Positions 1 to 8,388 of a DNA stretch of 36,551 nucleotides are shown here, piece after piece (within the stretch, counting starts at the first letter, position 1; each line of letters begins with the position of its first letter). The notes beneath the pieces are model-generated. The model was not told the DNA's origin. It made no database searches and was given only the letters and a program-made list of their open reading frames with translations. Source of the DNA: an uncultured Bacteroidales bacterium (GTDB taxonomy: Bacteria > Bacteroidota > Bacteroidia > Bacteroidales > P3); NCBI GenBank assembly GCA_900317955.1, contig ONIP01000026.1, forward strand, positions 1 to 36,551, written 5' to 3'. The position numbers and the translations under genes are program-made.

Positions 1-630
1 ACGCTGGCCGGTGGTGAAGGTGGCGGGAGTGCTCCAGGGGCTGACGGTGTTCTGGTCGCAGATGGCGTGGACGTAGACGTCGTACTGGGTCTCGTAGTCA
101 AGGTTAGAGATGACTATGGGCGAAGTGGCGGCAGTAACAACTATGCCGCTGCCGTGTGCGAAGCCGTGAGGACCGTACTCAAGCTCGAAGCTGAGGTTGC
201 CCTGTCCGGCTGTCCAGTTGACGGTAACAGAGTTGTCTGCCACGGTGGCAGTGACGTTGGTGGGAGCGTCGCAGGTGACGCCACCGCTGAGTGTGGAGGC
301 GGTGACGGAAGCCCAGCCTTCGCTGTACCATTCGCTGCCGCAGACTGCTCTGACGTGGAAGTCATAGAGCGTCTCGTCGGTGAGTCCGTTAACGACGTAG
401 TTGTTGGTGGCAGAGGTGGTGGTGATGCCGGAGCCCTGCGGGAAGCCTGAGAAGCCGTACTCGATGATCCAGCTCTGAGCCATGGGGTTGTTGTCCCAGG
501 AGAGGGTGATGCTGTTGGCAGTGGCGTAGCCAGCGGAGAGGCCGGTGACGTCGGGGCAGACAGCGGTGGTGAAGGAGACGGTGTCGCTCCAGTCACCCTC
601 GACGAGGTTGACACCGCAGAGGGCGCGGAT
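1..630 (-). pseudogene. Displaced 3' part of the giant adhesin gene (FN3 repeats), open at window edge
   Basis: Minus-strand frame with codons at 3-1, 6-4 and so on is open from about 630 to the window edge. It encodes about 210 residues of good FN3 sequence: it starts IRALCGVNLVEGDWSDTVSF, passes CPDVTGLS and a second unit with the pattern SWIIEYGFSGFPQGSG, and ends CDQNTVSPWSTPATFTTGQR at base 1. This continues the 7778-632 reading frame after a shift equivalent to the loss of 1 nt modulo 3. The sequence therefore belongs to the same gene, with the rest (probably including the T9SS sorting domain) to the left of the window. Either the gene is disrupted or the assembly is wrong here. No start codon or ribosome binding site of its own is evident. 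Confidence 0.75.
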
Positions 631-3600
631 GGGGTGCTGACGCGGTAGGTGCTGTCATATCCGCCGGAGTACCAGACGTGGATGTCCCAGTTGGTCTCGT
701 TGCCGTTGACGTTCCAGTCGAGGTCGGCGGTGGCGTTGGTGACGGCGGTGGCGTGGAGACTGTCGGGCGTGAGGCAGGGCAGGCTGTCGGTGATGAAGCC
801 GTTGATGACCCAGTCGCTATAGCCGAGGCTGTCGGCGTTGCAGTTCTGACGCACACGGAAGGTGTAGGCAGTGGAAGGACGGAGACCGGTGAAGGTGTGG
901 GTGGTGCCGGAGACGGCGACATCGGTGGCAGGCCAGTCGGGAGCGGCACTTTCCTTGATGTTGACTTCATAGTCGTTGCCGTTGCCATTCCAAGTGATAG
1001 TAGCGGAATGATAGGTGATGGAAGTGCCAGTGATGACAGGACGTCCACAACCAGCAGCACCGCAAGAGATGAACTGGAGGTCGCCAACATAATTGCCGGT
1101 GCCGGTATTGCCGCCGGAGGGGCTGGTGGGAGAATAGGGAGAGCCGTCCTGATAGGAGTAGCGGGTGTGGATAGAACTTGTACTATGGGCGTTGAAATTG
1201 GCACCGCTGCTGTAGGAACCGTGTCCGCGGACGACGGCGAAGAGGACGTTGCTGTGACCGTCCCAGGTGAAAGCGGTGTCGAAGCCGTGGAGATGCCATC
1301 CTGCATCGGTGTAGCACAAGTCACGATCGGTGACAACAGGAACAAAGACATGGTTGGAGTCGGGCATGATATAGCCAGCAGAGAGGTCTGCCTCAGGAAC
1401 GTTAGCCATGTAGATGGTCATGTGAGTGTAGTAATTACCTTGGTTGCCGGTGCTGGGATTGAAAGCGAAGGCAATGATGGGATCGGTAAGACCAGCCATC
1501 TGGGCACTGTCGATGAGAGTCTGGACATAGCCATAATTATAGAAGCTGTAGCCCATGGGGCCGTAGCTGCTTGTGGTGGCGGACATGGTGCTGTCGTAGC
1601 TGTAGACGATAACAGGAGCATCGCAAATATCAGTCTGGAAGGCTGCACGTTCCCAACGTCCGGTGTCAAGGCCGCCATTGCAAATACCGCGGACGCAAAC
1701 CTCATAGTTGGAAAGACCGGTAAGTCCAGTGATGGTTGCTGTGTTGGTAAAGGAGGTAATGAAACCTGTGGTAGGCGTGAATCCAGGAGTGCCATAAGCG
1801 ACCTGGTAATAGTCAGCACCGCAGGTATCCCACATAATGAAGAGTTGGTTGTCGGAAGTAGCCATGGAAGGATCCTGACGCACATTGGTTACACGGCAGG
1901 TGTTGGGAGCGACTTCGACGTTGTCGATGGCACCCGGAGGATTGGAACCGGAAGAGCCGTCGTTGGCCCACATGAACACCAAATTGTAATCGCCTGCTGC
2001 GGGGATGGTGACATCAACGTTGGCTGTTTGCCAAGTGGACTGTTGGTTGAGTTTGGAACCACCATCGAGGGAAATCCAACCAGAGGGGTTGCTGCTGGTA
2101 TAGTTGTAGGAAGAAGTACCGCCATCAGGAGTTTGACCGGGGGTGAACACGAAGTCGGCAGGAGCGAGCCATGCACGGATGTAGTCGTAGTTGCTTTCAC
2201 CGTTAGCCTTCCAATTGAAGCCGACATTGTAGGAACCAGCATTCATGGTGAAGGTGCGGTAAGCGTAGACAAAAGAGAGGCTGCTGTTAGTGTAGCTATT
2301 GCTAACACCGTTATCATTGGAAATGTAGAGGCTCATATTGTCGGAGGAGCCATAATAGGTGTCAGAACCGACATACCATTTGTTGGTTTGGGCGCCGTTG
2401 ACAGGTTCCCAAGCCATGGCCATGGTAGAGTCGGAAAAGTCGCAGTAGTATGGGTAACTGGTAACAGGAGCAGCACGACGGGTGGTGAAGGTGAAGAGAG
2501 TGGTGTCGCTGGACTCGGTGGCACTGCAGAGACTGACAAGGTAGACATCGTACTGAGTCAAAGGCGTGAGGCCAGTGAGACTGACACTGTTAGTAGTGCT
2601 GGTGACGGTGGTACCGGTACCAGGAGTGAAACCATGGACACCGTATTCGATGCTGTAGTTAGGGGCATTGCTGAATACCCAAGCCAAGTCGGCAGAGACG
2701 TTAGTCAGAGCAGTGACCTGAACACGCATAGGAGCGATACAGCTGGGGATGCGGTCGACGACCAGGTTGTCGATGTATTGGTCGGCATAGGAACCGCCGG
2801 CAGCGTTGTAGGTAGCAATAGCGATACGGTTGGCAGTACCAGTATAGTTGTTCAGTATAGAGACGACGTCGTACTGGTTGCCAGTGCCGATGAACGGGAT
2901 GGTGTCGATAGGCACAAAGGTGGTCTCGAAGTTGGTGTCGATATTATCTACAGCACCGATGATGAGACCATAGTTTCCGGGATTGTCGTTCCACAGATGG
3001 AAACTAATCATGAGAGAGTCGATAGGAGTAGCCATTTCGGGCAGAGCTGCGATACCTACGCCATCGAAATATAAACAATACTGGGGCGAAGGAGCATGAC
3101 CGAGGTCGGTATTATAGAACACATGAGGTTGTTCGTTGCCAGCACCTGCGGGAAGGACTTTGGCTGCCCAGCAATTGGGAACGATGTTGGTAGAGGCATC
3201 GCCGGGATCAACAATGTTCTCGAAGTTGATAACATAAGGCAAAGAGGTCAATGTACCGCACTCGGTGGTGAAGCGAACGACCTGAGAGGCAATTGAAGTG
3301 TCGTTGTTGCAGACAGAGTAGACGTATGCCTCGTAGCTGGTACCTGCTTCCAGACCGCTGATTGTGATATACGGAGAGGTGGTGTTGACAATTGTACCAT
3401 TTCCGGAACCGGGGACGAAGCCACGTGCGCCATACTCGACGATGTAGCTTATGGCAGAGGTGCTACCTGTCCAGCTAAGGTCGGCGGAACTACCTGTTAC
3501 GTTGCCAACAGACAACTCGGTTACAGAGGTACAGTTGGGGATGTACTCAATCACGATGTTGTCGAGGAAGCTGTAGTTGTCGTTGAAGGCATCCCAGAAA

Positions 3601-6600
3601 GCGAGGTGTCCGGTGGTGTCGGTCAAGTGACTAAGCGGATAGGTGATATAGACGTAGGCGGAAGTGGTGTCGATATTTGAGCGGATGAGGGTGTCGATAG
3701 GACGAATGGTGGAAATAGGAGCCGTCGGATTGTCCATGATACCCATGATGAGACGGACATTGTCGCCACCTTGGACAAAGTTGAAGCGGATCTGGAGTTG
3801 ATTGAGGGGTGCATCCATTTCGGGAAGGATGATGTAGGCACCGTTGTAGAGGAGGAGGAGATGGTTGGGATCGCCTGTCAGGTTAACAACAGTAGGATAG
3901 GGATAGGAAGTGCCAAGGTTAGTGCTGCCTGTGTACCAGCAGTTGCGACTGAAGGTGCCAGACATACTTTCGAAGTCCTCGGTGAAGGGCAGCGGGGCGG
4001 GACCACACTCGGTGTAGGCAGAGACGATAGCCGTGCCGTCGTTGGAGCCTGCGCAAGGGGATTGAATCCTGAATTCGTACTCGGTGCTGGCAGAGAGGCC
4101 AGTGAAAGTGTAGGTGAGGGTGGAGGTGGAGCCTGCAGAGGTGAAGGCTGAGTCGCCAACCCTACGATAAGAGAGATTCCAGGATGTTTCGACATCGCCA
4201 GGAGCCCAGGTGACGGTCACACTGTAGGGCTGTGTTTCAACCACAGAGGCGACAGGAGCAGGGCAAGTGGAGACCTGAGCACAAGCAAGGAAGTCGAATA
4301 TCATGTTATCACGGCTGCTGGTGGTGGTACCGCCAGTTGTGGTATAGGGGTCGTAGGCAGTGTTATCCCGATAGAGATAGACGCTGTTGCCGTTGGGATT
4401 GGTATGAGTATACCAATAGTTGCCGCTGGCGTAAGAGCCCGTCATATCGCGGAAGCAGACTAAGAGGTTCTCAGAGCCATTGTAGCTGAAGGGGGAGTCA
4501 AGTTGGAAAGTAATCCACTGATTGGGGGTCAGAGTGACAGGAGCACCATCGTAAACACGAACCATGTCGCTGGGATGGATGAAGCCAGAGAGGGAACTCT
4601 GGGAGGTATGAGCCATATAGATTTCGTAGACACGCTGACTGGTAATAGCAGCGGGCATAACAGAAATGGCGGTGATAGCACCACCAGAGCCTAATTCGGA
4701 AGAGGTGTAAATCTGCTGAGAGAGGCTATAGTCGTAGAAGCTATAGCTGGGCAGATAGCTGTTCTGGGAAGTGCCATTGCCAATGGTGTCGCTAACGGAG
4801 TTGGTGGAGTCAATAACCGCACAACCGTAGTTAGTAGTAGTGAAGGTGGCCGTTTCTTCGGCGGCGGTACCTTCATCGCAGGAAGCAATGACGCGGACTT
4901 GATATTCGGTGAGCGGGGTCAGACCTGAGATGGCTCCGTAGGTTTCGGCAGTAGTGAAAGCGTAGGTCCAACCTGTGTCGGAAGTTGCTTTGTATGACAC
5001 ATCAGCACCATTGTATGTACCGAGCACACCGGGAGTCCAAGAGATAAGAGCAGAGGTTACACCAGGAAGGATAGTGATGTCAGTAACGCTGTTGCAATTG
5101 GGCGCGCCAACGCAGTCGGTGAAGAGTTCAAATCCTGAATACTGAGTGCTACCATCGGAGGTGAACCGGATAGTGATAGGGCCAGTGGTGGAGGTGAGGG
5201 TATCGATGGTTCCGTTCTCGATTTGTAAGAAGAGAGGGCTGTTAACATCGGGACCGTCGTAGATGTAAAGGTGATCGTAACCTGACTCAGCAGTGCAAGT
5301 ACCCCAAATGCGAATCACAGAGTCGACTGAAGAGGGATAAATTGTGAGCGTACTATTATTGTTGGTTGAATAATCGCCGCTGGGGCCGCCATTGTCATAA
5401 ATAGTATAACCGCAGCCGGTGATAGAATAGGTACCAGTCTCAGGCAGGTTGAAACTGCCAGGAACGACACTCATGACGGAGACCCAAGTACTGACGGTGT
5501 CGCCACAATCGGTACGTAAATATACATCGTAGGAGGTACCCATCTGGAGGTCGGTGAAGACATAGGAGGAGTCGAAGACAAAGATGAGAGAATCATCATT
5601 GGGGTTGGTACCGTGTGTGCCGATGAAGAGTTGCCATGCGGTAGCATTAGAAGTATCGCTCCATTCAAAAGCCACGCTGTCGCCAGTTGCATTGGCGGTG
5701 CAGTGGAAGTTAAGGGGTTTGGCGCAGGAGCTGACTCCTTCGACAAGAACGTTGTCAAGCCAGTGGTACCAGTTTGATGTGCCAGTGGGACGCCACACGA
5801 GGTAGACGGGCTGGGTGCAGGTATCGTTGGGGAAGGAGAATTCGTAATGGAAATAAGTAGAGTAGGTACTGATAGAGATGGTCTCAAGTACCACCATGCT
5901 GTCCACAGAGTTGGGGTCGAGCGTATAGCCAAACTGCATGTCGCCAGACGAAGAGCCCTCACGACGCAGGTCGAAAGAGACGACCATTTGGTTCACCGGG
6001 ACAGGCATGCGGGGAGAGATGGCAGCAGCGAGACCGCCAAACATCATTGCTTGACCATAGCTGGTAGTAACATAGGGGTAGTTGTTGGCGTTAAGAATGC
6101 GAGTCCAGCAATCGGGATAGGAACTACTTGCATAGCTGGAGAAGTCCTCGGAGAAGGGAAGGCTTGTCAGTGCGCCACAGGCGGTGCGGAGGGAAAGGGT
6201 TCGCACTTCGCTGGTGTCGCCGCAAAGGGCGTAGACGCTGAAAGTGTATTGGGTGGAAGGGTTGAGGTTTTCGAAAGTATAGGTGGTGTCGTATACCTCA
6301 AAGGAATTGGTGCCATCGCTGACCAGCCAACTGCTCTCATAGCCACCGGCCTGCCAGTTGAGGATAACCGTGTCGGCACCAACATAGGATGCTGCCAGAT
6401 GGGAGACGGGCAGACAGTTGGGAGCATAGTCGACCTCAAAATCATCCATCATAAGGGTATAGCTGCCACCAGAGGTGACGCGCATGGCGATACGGTCGCC
6501 CGTGCCGGAGTAATTGTTGAAGAAGACTTGATAGCGGTTGTAAGAACCATGCCAGTTATTGCCAGAGCCGGTGATGAGGTCGATAGTGTCAACAGGGACA

Positions 6601-7778
6601 AAAGAGGTGTCTTCCATCACACCAACTTCAAGCACAAAGTTGTGATTCATCAAAGAAGCATAGAAGGTGAACTGGAGCATGCTGATGTCGTCCATGGTGG
6701 GCATAGCTGCAAGCTCGGTAGCACCAGCGCTGCTCTCAAACTCGAAATAGACATTGCCGTTGCGGGCATTGCTGGCATATTCGTAAACAGCTGGGAAGGA
6801 GCCTGCACCGCTGCTGCCGGAGAGCAACTGCTGCCAGCAGTTGGGCAATTGACCAGTGCTGATACCTTCAAAACCCGTAGTATAGGGCAGAGTGGTCTGA
6901 CCAGAGCAAGCAGAAGTAAAGGTGGCTGCATTTGTCCATCCGCTGAAATCAGAGGAGGAGCAGGATGCACGTACGTAAACGTAATAATTAGTGTTGGCGT
7001 CAAGTCCATAAACGGTGTAAGAGGTGTCGTAAACAGAGACAACGGAGGCGGAAGAGAAGTCGGTAATAGCAGAGTCGCTTACTATCACATCCCAAGCAGT
7101 GGCAGCACCGTTTTCATGCCAAGAGATGGTAGCCTGGTCATCATGGATGCCACTTACAGCCACATCGGAGGGCTGAGCGCAATAGAGAGAGTATGAATTA
7201 ATACCTAAACGGATATTGGGAAGGAAATTACCCGCGTCACTAAGCGGGGAGCTGAGGGTATAAGGATCGTCGTCATTGTAGTCATACAGTGTACGGTTGT
7301 TGGAAGCCACTGTACCAGTGAAGTACGTATAGGGATAATCGTAAGAACCAGTGTTGTCAAGCACTGCAATGACCAACGAACCAGTATCGTTGTAATTGAA
7401 AGTACTGTCGAGAGGAATGTTCACCCAACCTGCAGAGAAGGTGACGTTACCCGTGTAAACCAAATGGAAATTTGACGCGGGTACTGCACCACTTCCAGAG
7501 AAGGATGTGGCACTAACCTCAGCCATATAGATGGCAAGCAAGCGGGTGGTAGTAGTATTGTCTACTTGGAAAGAGAGCGTGTCGATCTCTCCATCAATTC
7601 CCACCTCGGAGGCAGTGTAAATCATTTGCGCATACGAATAGCCCCAGTAGGTATAGGCTGGAACATTCGGATTGGTCGATGTTCCGCTGCCTACTTGGAC
7701 CACATAGTGCGTCTGCGCCTGTGTCACAACAGGTATTAGCATAAAAGCTAATAGCAGAGAAATAAGGAATCTTTTCAT
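141..7778 (-). CDS. Giant T9SS-type adhesin (FN3 / cleaved-adhesin / CUB-like), frameshifted near its 3' end
   Basis: Reads as 2545 codons from ATG at 7778. The N-terminus is a signal peptide (MKRFLISLLLAFMLIPVVTQ, cut near AQA). By eye the mature protein alternates about 80-residue FN3 domains (around 200-290, 455-535, 690-775, 895-985, 1170-1258, 1420-1500, 1685-1765, 1965-2045, 2205-2290) with larger beta-sandwich units of cleaved-adhesin/MAM type (about 295-455, 535-690, 1260-1420, 1505-1680). A CUB-like domain lies at about 780-890. An unnamed module of roughly 160 residues appears at about 25-195, 995-1165 and 2050-2200. The true frame is lost at about residue 2381 (position ~632): the last ~164 residues are Ser/Pro/Thr-rich out-of-frame sequence, and the FN3 frame resumes from 630 down to base 1 in another frame. 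Expected role: surface adhesin exported by T9SS. As written, the product lacks a sorting domain and could not be anchored. It is a paralogue of the 8389-14865 protein. Confidence 0.85.
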   Translation of the reverse strand: MKRFLISLLLAFMLIPVVTQAQTHYVVQVGSGTSTNPNVPAYTYWGYSYAQMIYTASEVGIDGEIDTLSFQVDNTTTTRLLAIYMAEVSATSFSGSGAVPASNFHLVYTGNVTFSAGWVNIPLDSTFNYNDTGSLVIAVLDNTGSYDYPYTYFTGTVASNNRTLYDYNDDDPYTLSSPLSDAGNFLPNIRLGINSYSLYCAQPSDVAVSGIHDDQATISWHENGAATAWDVIVSDSAITDFSSASVVSVYDTSYTVYGLDANTNYYVYVRASCSSSDFSGWTNAATFTSACSGQTTLPYTTGFEGISTGQLPNCWQQLLSGSSGAGSFPAVYEYASNARNGNVYFEFESSAGATELAAMPTMDDISMLQFTFYASLMNHNFVLEVGVMEDTSFVPVDTIDLITGSGNNWHGSYNRYQVFFNNYSGTGDRIAMRVTSGGSYTLMMDDFEVDYAPNCLPVSHLAASYVGADTVILNWQAGGYESSWLVSDGTNSFEVYDTTYTFENLNPSTQYTFSVYALCGDTSEVRTLSLRTACGALTSLPFSEDFSSYASSSYPDCWTRILNANNYPYVTTSYGQAMMFGGLAAAISPRMPVPVNQMVVSFDLRREGSSSGDMQFGYTLDPNSVDSMVVLETISISTYSTYFHYEFSFPNDTCTQPVYLVWRPTGTSNWYHWLDNVLVEGVSSCAKPLNFHCTANATGDSVAFEWSDTSNATAWQLFIGTHGTNPNDDSLIFVFDSSYVFTDLQMGTSYDVYLRTDCGDTVSTWVSVMSVVPGSFNLPETGTYSITGCGYTIYDNGGPSGDYSTNNNSTLTIYPSSVDSVIRIWGTCTAESGYDHLYIYDGPDVNSPLFLQIENGTIDTLTSTTGPITIRFTSDGSTQYSGFELFTDCVGAPNCNSVTDITILPGVTSALISWTPGVLGTYNGADVSYKATSDTGWTYAFTTAETYGAISGLTPLTEYQVRVIASCDEGTAAEETATFTTTNYGCAVIDSTNSVSDTIGNGTSQNSYLPSYSFYDYSLSQQIYTSSELGSGGAITAISVMPAAITSQRVYEIYMAHTSQSSLSGFIHPSDMVRVYDGAPVTLTPNQWITFQLDSPFSYNGSENLLVCFRDMTGSYASGNYWYTHTNPNGNSVYLYRDNTAYDPYTTTGGTTTSSRDNMIFDFLACAQVSTCPAPVASVVETQPYSVTVTWAPGDVETSWNLSYRRVGDSAFTSAGSTSTLTYTFTGLSASTEYEFRIQSPCAGSNDGTAIVSAYTECGPAPLPFTEDFESMSGTFSRNCWYTGSTNLGTSYPYPTVVNLTGDPNHLLLLYNGAYIILPEMDAPLNQLQIRFNFVQGGDNVRLIMGIMDNPTAPISTIRPIDTLIRSNIDTTSAYVYITYPLSHLTDTTGHLAFWDAFNDNYSFLDNIVIEYIPNCTSVTELSVGNVTGSSADLSWTGSTSAISYIVEYGARGFVPGSGNGTIVNTTSPYITISGLEAGTSYEAYVYSVCNNDTSIASQVVRFTTECGTLTSLPYVINFENIVDPGDASTNIVPNCWAAKVLPAGAGNEQPHVFYNTDLGHAPSPQYCLYFDGVGIAALPEMATPIDSLMISFHLWNDNPGNYGLIIGAVDNIDTNFETTFVPIDTIPFIGTGNQYDVVSILNNYTGTANRIAIATYNAAGGSYADQYIDNLVVDRIPSCIAPMRVQVTALTNVSADLAWVFSNAPNYSIEYGVHGFTPGTGTTVTSTTNSVSLTGLTPLTQYDVYLVSLCSATESSDTTLFTFTTRRAAPVTSYPYYCDFSDSTMAMAWEPVNGAQTNKWYVGSDTYYGSSDNMSLYISNDNGVSNSYTNSSLSFVYAYRTFTMNAGSYNVGFNWKANGESNYDYIRAWLAPADFVFTPGQTPDGGTSSYNYTSSNPSGWISLDGGSKLNQQSTWQTANVDVTIPAAGDYNLVFMWANDGSSGSNPPGAIDNVEVAPNTCRVTNVRQDPSMATSDNQLFIMWDTCGADYYQVAYGTPGFTPTTGFITSFTNTATITGLTGLSNYEVCVRGICNGGLDTGRWERAAFQTDICDAPVIVYSYDSTMSATTSSYGPMGYSFYNYGYVQTLIDSAQMAGLTDPIIAFAFNPSTGNQGNYYTHMTIYMANVPEADLSAGYIMPDSNHVFVPVVTDRDLCYTDAGWHLHGFDTAFTWDGHSNVLFAVVRGHGSYSSGANFNAHSTSSIHTRYSYQDGSPYSPTSPSGGNTGTGNYVGDLQFISCGAAGCGRPVITGTSITYHSATITWNGNGNDYEVNIKESAAPDWPATDVAVSGTTHTFTGLRPSTAYTFRVRQNCNADSLGYSDWVINGFITDSLPCLTPDSLHATAVTNATADLDWNVNGNETNWDIHVWYSGGYDSTYRVSTPSAPSAVSTSSRVTGATPSPSPPLSAPTSPASPLATPLPTASPSPGTTTPWLRAGSSSTASQASRRAPASPPPLPPTTTSLTDSPTRRSMTSTSEQSAAANGTAKAGLPSPPPHSAVASPATLPPTSLPPWQTTLLPSTGQPDRATSASSLSTVLTASHTAAA

Positions 7779-8105
7779 ACTGAAAAATGTTAATTAATAA
7801 AAAAATTTAAATGGAAATTTTCGTAGTGATGATTATAAAAAAAAATACTTCAAACGACATATATATGCCCGATTGAGGTAATCGAATATGGTGAGAAGAT
7901 CATGTGATTAGTAGCCGTACTCATTTCTTTAGACTTACCTTTTGAAGACCTATTTTTGTGGAATAACAGGGGCAACTATTGTAAAAAAAGATACACTTTG
8001 TAAAACCCACTGTAATGACAGCCTTGTACTCAGATAAGATAGTTTCATGATTGACAGCATACTAAATTGATTTCTTTAGAAAAACTATATTACAATTTGA
8101 ATTTG

Positions 8106-8137
8106 CAAAAATAGGTAATCTTTACGAAAAAAACAAA
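8106..8137 (-). promoter_or_regulatory. Bacteroidota-type promoter of the left giant adhesin gene
   Basis: On the minus strand, TTTG (8137-8134) is followed after 20 bases by TATTTTTG (8113-8106). This is an exact match to the Bacteroidota consensus: -33 TTTG, 19-21 base spacer, -7 TAnnTTTG. Transcription would start near 8100 and give a leader of about 320 bases before the ATG at 7778. I saw no better match closer to the gene. Confidence 0.55.
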
Positions 8138-8330
8138 TAATACTTTGAGTTACAACATTATTTAACAATTGAAAATGAAGTTAGTATTGCTTAGAGTAGG
8201 GGATTTTGGGGGTAGCAGACAGTGGAATTTGGGATAGTCCAACCGTAATGAGTAGACGAGTCATTGAAAAGTCTATAGTATTCTTGCCATGTGAGAGATA
8301 TGTACAGAACCCATAGACTCGAGGGATGAA

Positions 8331-8366
8331 AAGGAAAGCGGGCCACCTTTTAGATGACCCGCTTTT
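8331..8366 (-). terminator. Intrinsic terminator after the 2158-aa adhesin gene
   Basis: AAAGCGGG (8335-8342) pairs with CCCGCTTT (8358-8365), with further partial pairing inside the loop. It lies 23 bases downstream of the stop codon at 8389. On the minus strand the stem is followed by CCTTTTC, a short U-run. Position and shape fit a rho-independent terminator; the U-run is modest. Confidence 0.65.
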
Positions 8367-8388
8367 CTATTGGAAGTAAAACCAATCG

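Larger units (their letters stand above)
7779..8388. other. 610-bp AT-rich intergenic region between two tandem adhesin genes
   Basis: No plausible coding frame was found on either strand. The part next to the left gene (7779-8170) is very A/T-rich and holds the promoter described at 8106-8137. The right part holds the hairpin terminator of the 8389-14865 gene at 8331-8366. I see no tRNA, CRISPR or insertion-sequence ends. About 320 bases lie between the promoter and the ATG at 7778, so a long untranslated leader is predicted; I could not recognise a riboswitch in it. Confidence 0.6.

Noticed and set aside
631..640. Short C-run at the frameshift as a phase-variation tract
   Set aside because: Only four C in a row, too short for slippage-based switching; the missing ~17 residues point to a deletion or assembly fault instead.
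678..3074. 798-codon plus-strand open frame
   Set aside because: Antisense to the left adhesin. The minus-strand protein has a signal peptide and clear domains; the plus frame is low-complexity Gly/Val-rich sequence caused by codon bias.
5847..7196. 449-codon plus-strand open frame
   Set aside because: Antisense shadow of the left adhesin, no recognisable motif.
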